This document shows positions 51,944 through 60,412 of a DNA stretch of 64,000 nucleotides, in pieces; the first letter of the stretch is position 1, and each line of letters opens with the position of its first letter. Both the position numbers and the translations under genes were made by a program. The notes below the pieces were generated by a model. It saw only the letters and a list, made by a program, of their open reading frames with translations. It ran no database searches and was not told the origin of the DNA. The stretch is from Lichenicola sp964236105 (GTDB lineage Bacteria; Pseudomonadota; Alphaproteobacteria; Acetobacterales; Acetobacteraceae). The stretch covers positions 248,001 through 312,000 of the forward strand of contig CAXSBC010000001.1 of NCBI GenBank assembly GCA_964236105.1, in the 5' to 3' direction.

Positions 51944-52939
51944 ATGTCTTCGATGCATGACCACGCGCACGCGGTTCCCGCCCACGCCCACAGCCATGAG
52001 CACGAGCATGGACACGGCCATGGGCATGGGCACACCCATGCGCACGGCCACGTGCACGCGCCGGCGAGCTTCGGCGCCGCCTTCGCGATCGGCATGGCGC
52101 TGAACCTGGCCTATGTCGCCGGCGAGGCGGTGTATGGCGTGGCCGCCGGATCGCTCGCGCTGCTGGCGGATGCGGGCCACAATCTCGGCGACGTGCTGGG
52201 GCTGGGCGCCGCCTGGCTCGCGGCCTCGCTCGGCCGCCGCCGTCCGAGCCGCCGCTTCACCTACGGGCTGCGGCGCTCCTCGATCCTGTCGGCGCTGTTC
52301 AACGCGGTGCTGCTGCTGGTCGTCACCGGCGGCATCGCCTGGGAGGCGGTGCGGCGGCTGCTGCATCCGGACCCGGTCGCAGGCGGCATCGTGATGGTCG
52401 TGGCCGCGATCGGCATCGCGGTGAACGGCGCCACCGCGCTGCTGTTCATGTCCGGCCGCAAGGACGATCTCAACATCCGGGCGGCCTTCCTGCACATGGC
52501 CTCCGACGCCGCCACCGCCGCCGCGGTCGTGGTGGCGGGCCTGCTGATCACCCTGACCGGCTGGCTGCGCATCGATCCGGCGGTCAGCCTGATCGTGGCC
52601 GTGGTCATCGTGATCGGCACCTGGTCGCTGCTGCGCCAGTCGATCGATCTGGCGCTGGACGCGGTGCCGCCCGGCATCGACCGTGCCGCCGTCGAGCTCT
52701 ACCTGCGCGGCCTGCCCGGCGTCGCCGACCTGCACGACCTGCACATCTGGGGCATGAGCACGACCGAGACCGCGCTCACCGCGCATCTGGTGCGGCCGGG
52801 ACAGGCGCCCGACGACGCGCTGCTGCGCGACGCCGCCAGCACCCTCAGCCGCCGCTACGGCATCGGCCACGCCACCTTCCAGGTGGAATGCGGAACCGAC
52901 GGGGAGCCCTGCGCGCTGGCCAGCGCGAACGTCGTCTGA
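51944..52939 (+). CDS. CDF-family metal exporter
   Basis: A 331-residue cation diffusion facilitator exporting Zn2+, Co2+ or similar ions. The first 40 residues are extremely histidine-rich (HGHGHGHGHTHAHGH), a cytoplasmic metal-sensing or buffering tail. Six membrane helices follow. LLADAGHNLGDVLG (about 73-86) and AAFLHMASDAATA (about 178-190) carry the H-x3-D transport-site pairs. The C-terminal domain has LHDLHIWGMS, typical for this ZitB/DmeF-like branch. Two in-frame ATGs (51944 and 51953) are possible. Confidence 0.93.
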   Translation: MSSMHDHAHAVPAHAHSHEHEHGHGHGHGHTHAHGHVHAPASFGAAFAIGMALNLAYVAGEAVYGVAAGSLALLADAGHNLGDVLGLGAAWLAASLGRRRPSRRFTYGLRRSSILSALFNAVLLLVVTGGIAWEAVRRLLHPDPVAGGIVMVVAAIGIAVNGATALLFMSGRKDDLNIRAAFLHMASDAATAAAVVVAGLLITLTGWLRIDPAVSLIVAVVIVIGTWSLLRQSIDLALDAVPPGIDRAAVELYLRGLPGVADLHDLHIWGMSTTETALTAHLVRPGQAPDDALLRDAASTLSRRYGIGHATFQVECGTDGEPCALASANVV

Positions 52940-52990
52940 GCCGCGAGGCGGGATGCGGCTGCCGGTGGTGCCGGCCGACCTCCCGACCGC

Positions 52991-54121
52991 TCAGAACAAG
53001 GCGAGCTGCGCCGCTCCGGCTCGTGCCGCCGAGGCCGCCGCGCCGCGCGGCGAGGGCGGGACTGCGAAATGCCGCGTCTCCAGGACGCTGCGATCGGTCA
53101 GGCCATGCTGCCGCGCGGCGCGCGCGAAACGCTGCGACAGCAGATCGGCATAGGCCCCCTGGCCGGTGAAGCGCTGGCCGAAGCGGCTGTCGTTCAGCTT
53201 TCCTTCACGCGTCTCGCGTATCAGCTTCAGCACGTGCGCGGCCCGCAGGGGATAGTGCTGATGCAGCCAGGTCTCGAACATCTCCCGGAGCTCGAGCGGC
53301 AGGCGCAGCAGCCCGTAGCCGGCGTCGCAGGCGCCGGCGGCAGCGCCGGCGGCCAGGATGCGTTCGAGCTCGGCATCGTTCAGGCCGGGGATCATCGGCG
53401 CCGCGAGAACCCCCGCCGGGATGCCGGCCGCGGACAGGTGCGCGATCGTCGCCAGCCGTCGGTCCGGGGTCGCCGCCCGCGGCTCCATGCGGCGTGCCAG
53501 CGCCGGATCGAGGGTGGTGACCGACAGCCAGACCCGGACCAGGCCGCGCCGCGCCATCCGCTCGAGGATGTCGACATCCCGCACGACGCCGCTCGACTTG
53601 GTGACGATGCTGACCGGATGGCCGAAGCGTTCCAGCACCTCGAGCACCTGACGCGTCAGCGCCAGGGTACGGTCGACCGGCTGATAGGGATCGGTGTTGG
53701 AGCCGAGCGCCATCCGCCGCGGCTCGTAGCCAGGACGGCGCAGCTCGCGCTCGAGCAGTGCCGCGATCTCCGGCTTGAAGGTCAGCATGGTCTCGAAATC
53801 GAGCCCGGGCGAGTAGCCGAGATAGGCGTGGCTCGGACGGGCATAGCAGTAGACGCAGCCATGCTCGCAGCCGCGATAGGGGTTGATCGAGCGGTCGAAG
53901 CCGAGATCGGGGCTGTCGTTGCGCGAGATCGCGCTGCGGCTGCGGTCGGGCGTCAGCGTCGTGCGCACGGCGGGCGGCGCCAGCTGCTCGATCTCGATGC
54001 TGGCCCATCCGTCGTCGAAGGGCCGGGTCCGACGCGCCTCGAAGCGGTTGCCGCAATTGTCCGACACGCCGCGCCCCTTGCGGACCGGTCCGGCCGCCGC
54101 CGACCTCGCCTCCTGCAACAT
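52991..54121 (-). CDS. PA0069-family radical SAM protein
   Basis: A 376-residue iron-sulfur enzyme that uses S-adenosylmethionine to make a radical. The cluster motif is C85-x3-C89-x2-C92 (CEHGCVYCYARP), inside SINPYRGCEHG. The TIM-barrel continues with GSNTDPYQPVDRTL and VTKSSGVVRDVDIL, family signatures. The reaction and substrate of this family are not established. ATG 54121 has GGGAG eight bases upstream; an upstream extension in frame has no conserved character. A 275-base gap separates it from the divergent REC-PAS-GGDEF-EAL gene. Confidence 0.92.
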   Translation of the reverse strand: MLQEARSAAAGPVRKGRGVSDNCGNRFEARRTRPFDDGWASIEIEQLAPPAVRTTLTPDRSRSAISRNDSPDLGFDRSINPYRGCEHGCVYCYARPSHAYLGYSPGLDFETMLTFKPEIAALLERELRRPGYEPRRMALGSNTDPYQPVDRTLALTRQVLEVLERFGHPVSIVTKSSGVVRDVDILERMARRGLVRVWLSVTTLDPALARRMEPRAATPDRRLATIAHLSAAGIPAGVLAAPMIPGLNDAELERILAAGAAAGACDAGYGLLRLPLELREMFETWLHQHYPLRAAHVLKLIRETREGKLNDSRFGQRFTGQGAYADLLSQRFARAARQHGLTDRSVLETRHFAVPPSPRGAAASAARAGAAQLALF

Positions 54122-54234
54122 CGTGCGAGCTCCCTGCCCCGGCCGGCTCCGGCTCCGGCTCCGGCCGCAACCCCGCTGCAGGCTGCTCCGCTTTCCTCCG
54201 ACGATCAAGAACAAAACAAGAATACGCGTGATGG

Positions 54235-54262
54235 TGCCCGGCCTGCAACGATCGGCCGGGCA
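54235..54262. repeat. 9-bp inverted repeat between divergent genes
   Basis: TGCCCGGCC (54235-54243) and GGCCGGGCA (54254-54262) pair exactly with a 10-base loop. The repeat lies 24 bases before the likely -35 of the signalling operon and about 115 bases before the radical SAM start. It may be an operator of either gene; AAC/CAAG-rich sequence flanks it on the left. Confidence 0.5.
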
Positions 54263-54285
54263 GTCGGCGTCATGTCGCGAAACCG

Positions 54286-54313
54286 TTGGGCCGGCGGACC
54301 GGGACACTATACT
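54286..54313 (+). promoter_or_regulatory. likely promoter of the REC-PAS-GGDEF-EAL/sensor operon
   Basis: TTGGGC (54286-54291) and TATACT (54308-54313) are spaced by 16 bases. TATACT is a near-ideal -10 and stands out in GC-rich DNA. The start codon lies about 84 bases further on. Confidence 0.55.
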
Positions 54314-54396
54314 GTCGACAGCCTGGCCAGGGCTGAACGGATGGGCCGCCAGAGCGAACGCTCAACGACCCGCCTGTTTCGAGATAGTGCTGCCGC

Positions 54397-56565
54397 ATGC
54401 CCCTGATCGCCATCCTCGATGATCGCATCACCAACCGGAACATCTACGCGCGCCTCGCCGCGTCGCTGGAGGACGCTGCCGACGTGGTGACCTTCGACGA
54501 TCCGCGCACAGCCCTCGACTGGCTGCAGCGCAACGAGGCCGACCTGGTCATCACCGACTTCAAGATGCCGCATCTCGACGGCGCGGAGTTCACCCGGCAG
54601 TTCCGGGCGTGCCCGGGCTGCCTCGACATCCCGGTGGTGGTCATCACGGCCTATGACGACCGCTCGTTCCGCCTGCAGGCGCTGGAAGCGGGTGCTACCG
54701 ACTTCCTGCAGAGCCCGGTCGACCATGCCGAGTTCGTCACCCGCGGCCGCAACCTGCTGCGGATGCACCGCCAGCACCGGATCATCCAGCTGCGCGCGCG
54801 CGAGCTCGAGGTCGAGCTGCAGAACAGCGAGCTGTCGCGCGAGAAGCTGATGCGCGACAACCGCGAGGCGCTGGCCCAGGTGATCGACACCGTGCCGGCC
54901 TTCATCAGCGCCGCCGACGCCCACGGCCAGATTGTGTTCGTCAACGCATCCCAGTCCGCCCTGGCCGAGGGATCGCTGCCGGGCGGCCGTGGCATCGGAC
55001 CGGCCGCGACGGACCGCACGCAGCCCTCGCTGGTGTTCGGCCGGGAATACGAGCAGCGCAGCCGGTCGCTCGACTCGCTGGTGTTCAGGAGCGGCAATCC
55101 GCTGCCGGCCTTCGAGCAGGAGGTCGTGGACAGGCACGGCCGCCGTCGCATCCTGCTGACCACCAAGTCGCCGCTGCGCGACGGCGCCGGCGCGCTCGGC
55201 AGCGTGCTGACCACCTCGCTCGACATCACCGACCGCAAGCGGGCCGAGCAGCATCTGCAGCACGTGGCGAGCCATGACGGGCTCACCGACCTGCCGAACC
55301 GGCTGCTGCTGCGCGAGCGGCTGGAGCACAGGCTGGCCCGGAGCAGCCGGTCCGCCGGGCTGACCGCCCTACACTTCCTCGACCTCGACCGCTTCAAGGA
55401 GGTCAACGACCAGATGGGCCACCATTGCGGCGACATGCTGCTCAAGGACGTGGCGCAGCACCTGACCGCCTGCGTCGACAAGCAGGACACGGTGGCGCGC
55501 ATCGGCGGCGACGAGTTCGCGATCCTGCAGACCGGCCTCGATCATCCCGACCAGGCGGCCGAGCTGGCCGGCCGGATCATCCGGCGGATCAGCCAGCCGA
55601 GCCTGCATGGCGGCCAGGAGATCTCGATCAGCGGCAGCATCGGCATCACCCTGCATCCGACCGACAGCATCGATACCGAGGAGCTGCTGCGCAACGCCGA
55701 CCTCGCCATGTACCAGGCCAAGAGCAGCGGCCGGAACAGCTACCGCTTCTTCGTTGCCGACATGAACGAGCGGGTCAGCCGGACGCTGCGGCTCAAGCGG
55801 CAGATCCGGCAGGGGCTGCAGGCGGGCGAGTTCGTGCTGCACTACCAGCCGCAGATGAGCCTGCGCACCGGCCGGATCGCCGGCGTCGAGGCGCTGCTGC
55901 GCTGGAATCATCCGACCCAGGGGCTGCTCGGTCCGAACGAGTTCCTGCCGGTGGCCGAGGAGGGCGGCCTGGGTGCGGAGATCGACGACTGGGTGCTGAG
56001 GCGCGCCTGCCAGGACGCGGTGCGCTGGCAGCAGCGCGGGCTGGGCTCCGTGCGGGTCGGCGTGAACATGTCGCCGGTCAGGATCGGTACCGTCAGGACA
56101 CGCCAGCTGATCACCCAGGTGCTGGACGAGACCGGTCTCGATCCGTCGCTGCTGGAGCTGGAGCTGACCGAGCGCGAGCTGGTGGAGGATCTCAACGTCG
56201 CCGCGCAGGTGCTGAGGGAACTGCGTCTGCTGGGCGTGGGCATGGCCATCGACGATTTCGGGATCGGCTACTCCTTCCTGAGCTACGTGAAGAGCTTTCC
56301 GGTCGACCGGCTGAAGATCGACCAGTCCTTCGTGCGCAACCTGCACACCGACTCCAACGACGCGACGATCGTGCGGGCGATCATCAGCCTGGCGCACGGG
56401 CTGCAGATGGCGGTGGTGGCCGAGGGCGTGGAAACGGTCGAGCAGCTGACCTATCTGGCCGGCGAGGGCTGCGACGAGATCCAGGGGTTCTATTTCAGCC
56501 GGCCGCTGCCGTCGGCCGAACTGGAAGACATCCTGCAGAAGGAAGCGGCGGTCACCGATGTCTGA
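54397..56565 (+). CDS. REC-PAS-GGDEF-EAL cyclic-di-GMP response regulator
   Basis: A 722-residue cytoplasmic regulator that can in principle make and break cyclic di-GMP. REC: D8-D9 and phospho-acceptor D54, but the conserved C-terminal lysine is serine (LQSPVD, S106). A coiled coil at 130-150 leads to PAS at about 160-280. GGDEF is intact at 370-374; the inhibitory RxxD site reads DKQD and is likely lost. EAL is intact (E498-A499-L500), with N557, ELTERE near 588-593, DDFGIGYS at 619-626 and K640, so phosphodiesterase activity is expected. The sensor-kinase gene overlaps its last eight bases. The domain set is RpfR-like except that a receiver replaces the DSF-binding FI domain. Confidence 0.93.
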   Translation: MPLIAILDDRITNRNIYARLAASLEDAADVVTFDDPRTALDWLQRNEADLVITDFKMPHLDGAEFTRQFRACPGCLDIPVVVITAYDDRSFRLQALEAGATDFLQSPVDHAEFVTRGRNLLRMHRQHRIIQLRARELEVELQNSELSREKLMRDNREALAQVIDTVPAFISAADAHGQIVFVNASQSALAEGSLPGGRGIGPAATDRTQPSLVFGREYEQRSRSLDSLVFRSGNPLPAFEQEVVDRHGRRRILLTTKSPLRDGAGALGSVLTTSLDITDRKRAEQHLQHVASHDGLTDLPNRLLLRERLEHRLARSSRSAGLTALHFLDLDRFKEVNDQMGHHCGDMLLKDVAQHLTACVDKQDTVARIGGDEFAILQTGLDHPDQAAELAGRIIRRISQPSLHGGQEISISGSIGITLHPTDSIDTEELLRNADLAMYQAKSSGRNSYRFFVADMNERVSRTLRLKRQIRQGLQAGEFVLHYQPQMSLRTGRIAGVEALLRWNHPTQGLLGPNEFLPVAEEGGLGAEIDDWVLRRACQDAVRWQQRGLGSVRVGVNMSPVRIGTVRTRQLITQVLDETGLDPSLLELELTERELVEDLNVAAQVLRELRLLGVGMAIDDFGIGYSFLSYVKSFPVDRLKIDQSFVRNLHTDSNDATIVRAIISLAHGLQMAVVAEGVETVEQLTYLAGEGCDEIQGFYFSRPLPSAELEDILQKEAAVTDV

Positions 56566-59092
56566 CGCAACGACGGCCCGCCCGCCCATGGCACCGGAGG
56601 CCGCCTCGACCAGGGCGGCGATCGCCCGCTCCGAGCTCGAGATGAGCCTCAACCGGTTCACGTTCTGCCTGGTCATCGGCATCTACGTGTCCGCCGTCCA
56701 CGCGCCGGGCTTCCGTGCCGGGCTTGCCTACATCGCCGGCTACGTCATGTTCACGACCCTGCTGTTCGCCAGCATCCGACGCAGCCCCGACGCGAACCTC
56801 CCGCGCGCGGCGCTGGCACTTCTGGGCGACTTCACGACGATCTCGTTCGAGATGCACGCAGGCGGCGCGGCCGCGTCGGTGTTCTATCCGATCTATCTGT
56901 GGGTCATCCTCGGCAACGGGTTCCGCTTCGGGATGCGGTTCCTGTTCCTCGCCATGGGCGCCGCCCTGACCGGCTTTGGCATCGTGTGCCGGACGACGCC
57001 GTTCTGGACCATGCAGGACTACCTGCCCTGGGGCCTGTTCGCCGGCCTGATCGTCGTGCCGGCCTATGGCGGCACCCTGATCCGCAAGCTGTCCGCCGCC
57101 CGTCGCGACGCGGAAGAAGCGAACCGGACCAAGAGCATGTTCCTGGCCAGCGTCAGCCACAGCGTGCGCACGCCGCTGAACGCGATCCTCGGCAGCACGG
57201 CCCTGCTCAGGGACACCTCGCTCGACGGCGAGCAGAGCGAGCTGGTGCACAAGCTGCAGATCGGCGCCGACATCCTGACGTCGCTGATCACCGGACTGCT
57301 CGACTTCACGCGGATCGAATCCAACCGGATGCCGGTCCAGCTGACGGTGGTCGAGATCGGCGTCCTGCTCGGCAACCTGCGCCAGCTGCTGGCGCCCCAG
57401 GCGCGGGCGAAGGGGCTGCGGCTGTTCGTGCACATCGCGCCGGACGTGCCGACGCACGTGTTCTGCGACCTGCGCCACCTGCACGAGATCCTGGTGAACC
57501 TGGTCAGCAACGCGCTCAAGTTCACCGACCGGGGCGGCATCGTCATCGCCGTCACCGCCGCTCCGCTGGCCGACAACAGCGCGCGCCTGTGCCTGAGCGT
57601 GTCCGATACCGGCATCGGCATCCGCGAGGAGGCGCAGGGCCGCATCTTCGAGAGCTTCACCCAGGCCGACGCGACCATCATCGACCGGTTCGGCGGCACC
57701 GGGCTCGGTCTTGCGATCGTCAAGCGGCTCGTGCATCTGCTGGGCGGCACGATCGAGGTGTCGAGCCGGATCGGCGAGGGCAGCGTGTTCACCGTCACCC
57801 TCGACTGCTCCATCGCGACCGGGGAGATCGAGGCCGCCAGGACGGCGCCGCTGTCGCCGCAGCCCCGTCTCGTGCTGTTCGCGAGCGGCGGCGGGGACGC
57901 GACGACCGCCGCCCGCCTGGCGGCGCTCTCGGTTCCGGTGGAGGTGGCAGCCAGCGCCGCCGACCTCGCCTCCCTGCTGAGGATGTCGGATCCGGCGACG
58001 CGGGCCCGCACCATCCTGATGCTCCCCTGCCAGCCGCGGAGCGGGCGCCTCGCCGGGCTGACGCCGATGCTGGCGCTTCTCGACAAGCAGGGGGATCTCC
58101 CGCGCCTGCTGGTCGCAGACGGGATCGGGGCGGAGGAGGCAGCCGGGCTGCGCCGCCACATCACCAGCTGGATCGGCACGGATTTCGACAGGAACACGCT
58201 GAACACCGCGATGCGGTTCTGCCTGGGCCACGTCGCCGACACCCACGCGGCCTCCATGCCGGCGCCGCCGGCCCGGACCCGGCGGCTGGAGATCCTGGTT
58301 GCCGACGACAACCTCACCAACCAGCGGCTGGTCGCCAAGATCCTCGAACGGGCGGGCCACGGCGTGCATGTGGTGCGCGACGGCGAGGAGGCGGTGATCG
58401 CGCTGTCGGAGCAGCGCTTCGACCTGGCCCTGCTCGACGTGAACATGCCGGTCATGACCGGACTGGACGCTGCCCGGGAGTACCGGGTTCTGTCGCTGGG
58501 CCAGAAGCCGGTCCCGATCGTGGCCCTGACCGCGGACGCGACGCCAGACATGGCCCGTCGCTGCGCCGAGGCCGGCATGACCGACTGCATCACCAAGCCG
58601 GTGTCGCCGGCCGCCCTGATCGCCCGGATCGATGAGCTGGTCCCGCACGCGGCGGCACCGGTCGGCAATGCCGCCAGCCCGTCGGTGTCGAGCATCCAGT
58701 CGCACCCGCGATTTCGCCAGGCCCTGCCGCCGCTGGATCCGCAGGTCCTGTCCGATCTCGAAGCGCTCGGCGGGCCCGACTTCGTGTCCGAGATGCTGAA
58801 CGGCTTCGTTGTGGAAGCCAGCGAGGTCATCGAGCTGCTCGCCCGCGCGGCGGCGGCGGCGGATACGGTCTCGTTCCGCAGCCATGCCCATGCCCTGCGC
58901 AGCGTCGCCGCCAATGTCGGGGCGCGTGTGCTACACGAGCTCTGCGGACAGTGTCGCGAGGTGCCGGTCGACGCGTTGCCGGTGGAAGGCGCCCGGCTGG
59001 TCCGGCGCTTCTGGATCGAGATCGGGCGCGTGCAACAGCAGCTCCCCGCTCCTCCGCAACCGGAACACTCCTCGAGCTGGACCGGCGACTGA
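56558..59092 (+). CDS. rpfC: RpfC-like membrane hybrid histidine kinase (HisKA-HATPase-REC-HPt)
   Basis: An 844-residue sensor. About five membrane helices lie within residues 33-175, with LWVILGNGFRFGMRFLF (114-130), a segment I associate with the DSF sensor RpfC. The H-box is SVSHSVRTPLNAI with H201; the usual acidic residue after the histidine is S202. The ATP-binding half has VNLVSNALKF, DTGIG at 350-354 and GGTGLGLAI at 379-387. A receiver follows with D583-D584, D627 and K680. A C-terminal HPt has H778 (SHAHALRSVAANVGA). Its natural partner would be the regulator encoded just upstream. The rpfC symbol rests on domain order and on the neighbouring rpfF; the ligand is inferred. Confidence 0.8.
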   Translation: MSDATTARPPMAPEAASTRAAIARSELEMSLNRFTFCLVIGIYVSAVHAPGFRAGLAYIAGYVMFTTLLFASIRRSPDANLPRAALALLGDFTTISFEMHAGGAAASVFYPIYLWVILGNGFRFGMRFLFLAMGAALTGFGIVCRTTPFWTMQDYLPWGLFAGLIVVPAYGGTLIRKLSAARRDAEEANRTKSMFLASVSHSVRTPLNAILGSTALLRDTSLDGEQSELVHKLQIGADILTSLITGLLDFTRIESNRMPVQLTVVEIGVLLGNLRQLLAPQARAKGLRLFVHIAPDVPTHVFCDLRHLHEILVNLVSNALKFTDRGGIVIAVTAAPLADNSARLCLSVSDTGIGIREEAQGRIFESFTQADATIIDRFGGTGLGLAIVKRLVHLLGGTIEVSSRIGEGSVFTVTLDCSIATGEIEAARTAPLSPQPRLVLFASGGGDATTAARLAALSVPVEVAASAADLASLLRMSDPATRARTILMLPCQPRSGRLAGLTPMLALLDKQGDLPRLLVADGIGAEEAAGLRRHITSWIGTDFDRNTLNTAMRFCLGHVADTHAASMPAPPARTRRLEILVADDNLTNQRLVAKILERAGHGVHVVRDGEEAVIALSEQRFDLALLDVNMPVMTGLDAAREYRVLSLGQKPVPIVALTADATPDMARRCAEAGMTDCITKPVSPAALIARIDELVPHAAAPVGNAASPSVSSIQSHPRFRQALPPLDPQVLSDLEALGGPDFVSEMLNGFVVEASEVIELLARAAAAADTVSFRSHAHALRSVAANVGARVLHELCGQCREVPVDALPVEGARLVRRFWIEIGRVQQQLPAPPQPEHSSSWTGD

Positions 59093-59135
59093 TCCCGGCA
59101 CCCGCTCGTCGGCCGGCGACGCGACGGAGCCGGGA
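59093..59135. terminator. nested hairpin between convergent sensor and rpfF genes
   Basis: TCCCGGC (59093-59099) pairs with GCCGGGA (59129-59135); inside it CGTCG (59107-59111) pairs with CGACG (59117-59121) around GCCGG. It starts right after the sensor stop codon and lies about 50 bases before the rpfF stop. Confidence 0.45.
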
Positions 59136-59183
59136 CCCCATCGCGCCGACGATCATGCGGGACTGTAGCACCGGGAGCGCGAC

Positions 59184-60158
59184 CTACTCCGCGGCGACCC
59201 GCGCGAGAGGCTTCGCCAGACCCTCCAGCCGCTTCTTCTGAGCCGCCGCGAGGCGCTCCATCTTGCGCAGGTCGGGTGCCGTCAGGCCGAGCGCCGCCTC
59301 GACCCAGATGTCGACCACCTCGCGCAGCTCCTGCTCGGTGATGGGATTGACCCGCCGACGCGCGCGATAGACCGCCGCATGCGCGTTGTGCTTGCGGGCG
59401 TTGCGCTCGATATAGTCGCACGCCGCCGCCTCGCCGTCGCCATCCTCGGCCAGGACATCGATGATGCCCATCCCGTGCAGCTCCTCGGCGGTGTAGATGC
59501 GGCCGCTCAGGATCATCTTCTCCGCACGCATGGCGTCCAGCCGGCGCGACAGGAAGCTGTAGGCGCCCATGCCGGGGAACAGGTTGAACAGGATCTCCGG
59601 CAACCCGATCTTGGCGCTGCGCTCGGCGATGATCACGTCATAGGAGAGCGCGCACTCGAAGCCGCCGCCGAGCGCATCGCCCTGGATCAGGCCGATGGTC
59701 ACCACCGGCAGCTCGAAGGCGACCGAGTTGCTGTAGACCACGTCGATGCAGGCATGCGCGTAGCTCCGCATCACCGCCCGGTCGCCGCTGCGGATCTTCT
59801 CGGCAAACAGCGCCAGGTCGCCGCCCAGGTTGTAGATGCCCGGAATGCGGGAGGCCGAGACGACATATTGCAGCGTGGGGCTGCCCTCGCTCAGCGCCGC
59901 CTGGTGCAGCTGCCGCACCGACTGGTGCATCGCGTGCATGTCGCGCAGAAGCTCGGGCGTGAAGCAGGCGAATCCTTCGCCCGGCCGCATGAAGTTCCAC
60001 AAGGTGCGGCGGTGGCTGTCGAGCACGATCTCGAGCGTCTCGAAGCCGTCCGCGAGCGCGGCTTCCACGTCGGAGGTCGTAGGGATCGCATGCGGTCCCG
60101 GTGAGAGCAGGATATCGGCCTGAGCAGCGTAGCTTTTCTTCGACTGGATCAGCGTCAT
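59184..60158 (-). CDS. rpfF: RpfF-type crotonase, diffusible signal factor (DSF) synthase
   Basis: A 324-residue enoyl-CoA hydratase-fold enzyme. RpfF makes cis-2-unsaturated fatty acid signals from acyl-ACP by combined thioesterase and dehydratase action. LIQGDALGGGFECALSYDVI (158-177) carries E168, and IGLPEILFNLFPGMGAYSF (184-202) carries E188. The two glutamates are 20 residues apart, as E141 and E161 of the Xanthomonas enzyme. The tail RKMERLAAAQKKR resembles the RpfF C-terminus. The first 40 residues are a longer N-terminus than usual. ATG 60158 has AGGGA upstream. It is convergent with the sensor gene. Confidence 0.88.
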   Translation of the reverse strand: MTLIQSKKSYAAQADILLSPGPHAIPTTSDVEAALADGFETLEIVLDSHRRTLWNFMRPGEGFACFTPELLRDMHAMHQSVRQLHQAALSEGSPTLQYVVSASRIPGIYNLGGDLALFAEKIRSGDRAVMRSYAHACIDVVYSNSVAFELPVVTIGLIQGDALGGGFECALSYDVIIAERSAKIGLPEILFNLFPGMGAYSFLSRRLDAMRAEKMILSGRIYTAEELHGMGIIDVLAEDGDGEAAACDYIERNARKHNAHAAVYRARRRVNPITEQELREVVDIWVEAALGLTAPDLRKMERLAAAQKKRLEGLAKPLARVAAE

Positions 60159-60178
60159 GATTCGTCCCTCAAATGGAA

Positions 60179-60227
60179 GGGCGATGCCGACGCGAACGTC
60201 AGTCGATGCAAGGCGCCGGCATCGCCC
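60179..60227 (-). repeat. 11-bp inverted repeat in the rpfF leader
   Basis: GGGCGATGCCG (60179-60189) and CGGCATCGCCC (60217-60227) are exact complements with a 27-base loop, ending only about 20 bases before the rpfF ATG. In the transcript this hairpin would sit directly upstream of the ribosome site (AGGGA near 60165-60169), so it could control translation or decay. Confidence 0.65.
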
Positions 60228-60312
60228 TGCTGACAATCTGTCTCGAAGAGCGGCAAAGGTTCCACTGCCGAAAACGTTCTCTCAACGCATTGACAGAATC
60301 GACTCGTGATTC

Positions 60313-60328
60313 GTCCAAAGTTTTGGAC
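60313..60328. promoter_or_regulatory. 16-bp palindrome upstream of rpfF
   Basis: GTCCAAA-GT-TTTGGAC is a perfect 7-bp inverted repeat with a 2-base centre, about 155 bases upstream of the rpfF start and in an AT-richer patch. It looks like the site of a dimeric regulator. The 254-base gap around it also holds the hairpin nearer the gene; I found no convincing -35/-10 pair. Confidence 0.55.
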
Positions 60329-60412
60329 AGCATCGGCAAAACGCTCAAAACTCGTCGAAACTCGGGGAAATGAGACGGTGCGCGCGGTCGGTAGGGCCGG
60401 CGCGGCGGAGGC

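Noticed and set aside
52015..52060. GGCCATGGGCATGG-type repeats in the CDF gene as a CRISPR or regulatory repeat
   Set aside because: They simply encode the His/Gly/Ala-rich metal-binding tail of the transporter.
54140..54170. GGCTCC triplet-like tandem repeat as a regulatory microsatellite
   Set aside because: Only three short imperfect units in a GC-rich stretch around the radical SAM start; chance is likely.
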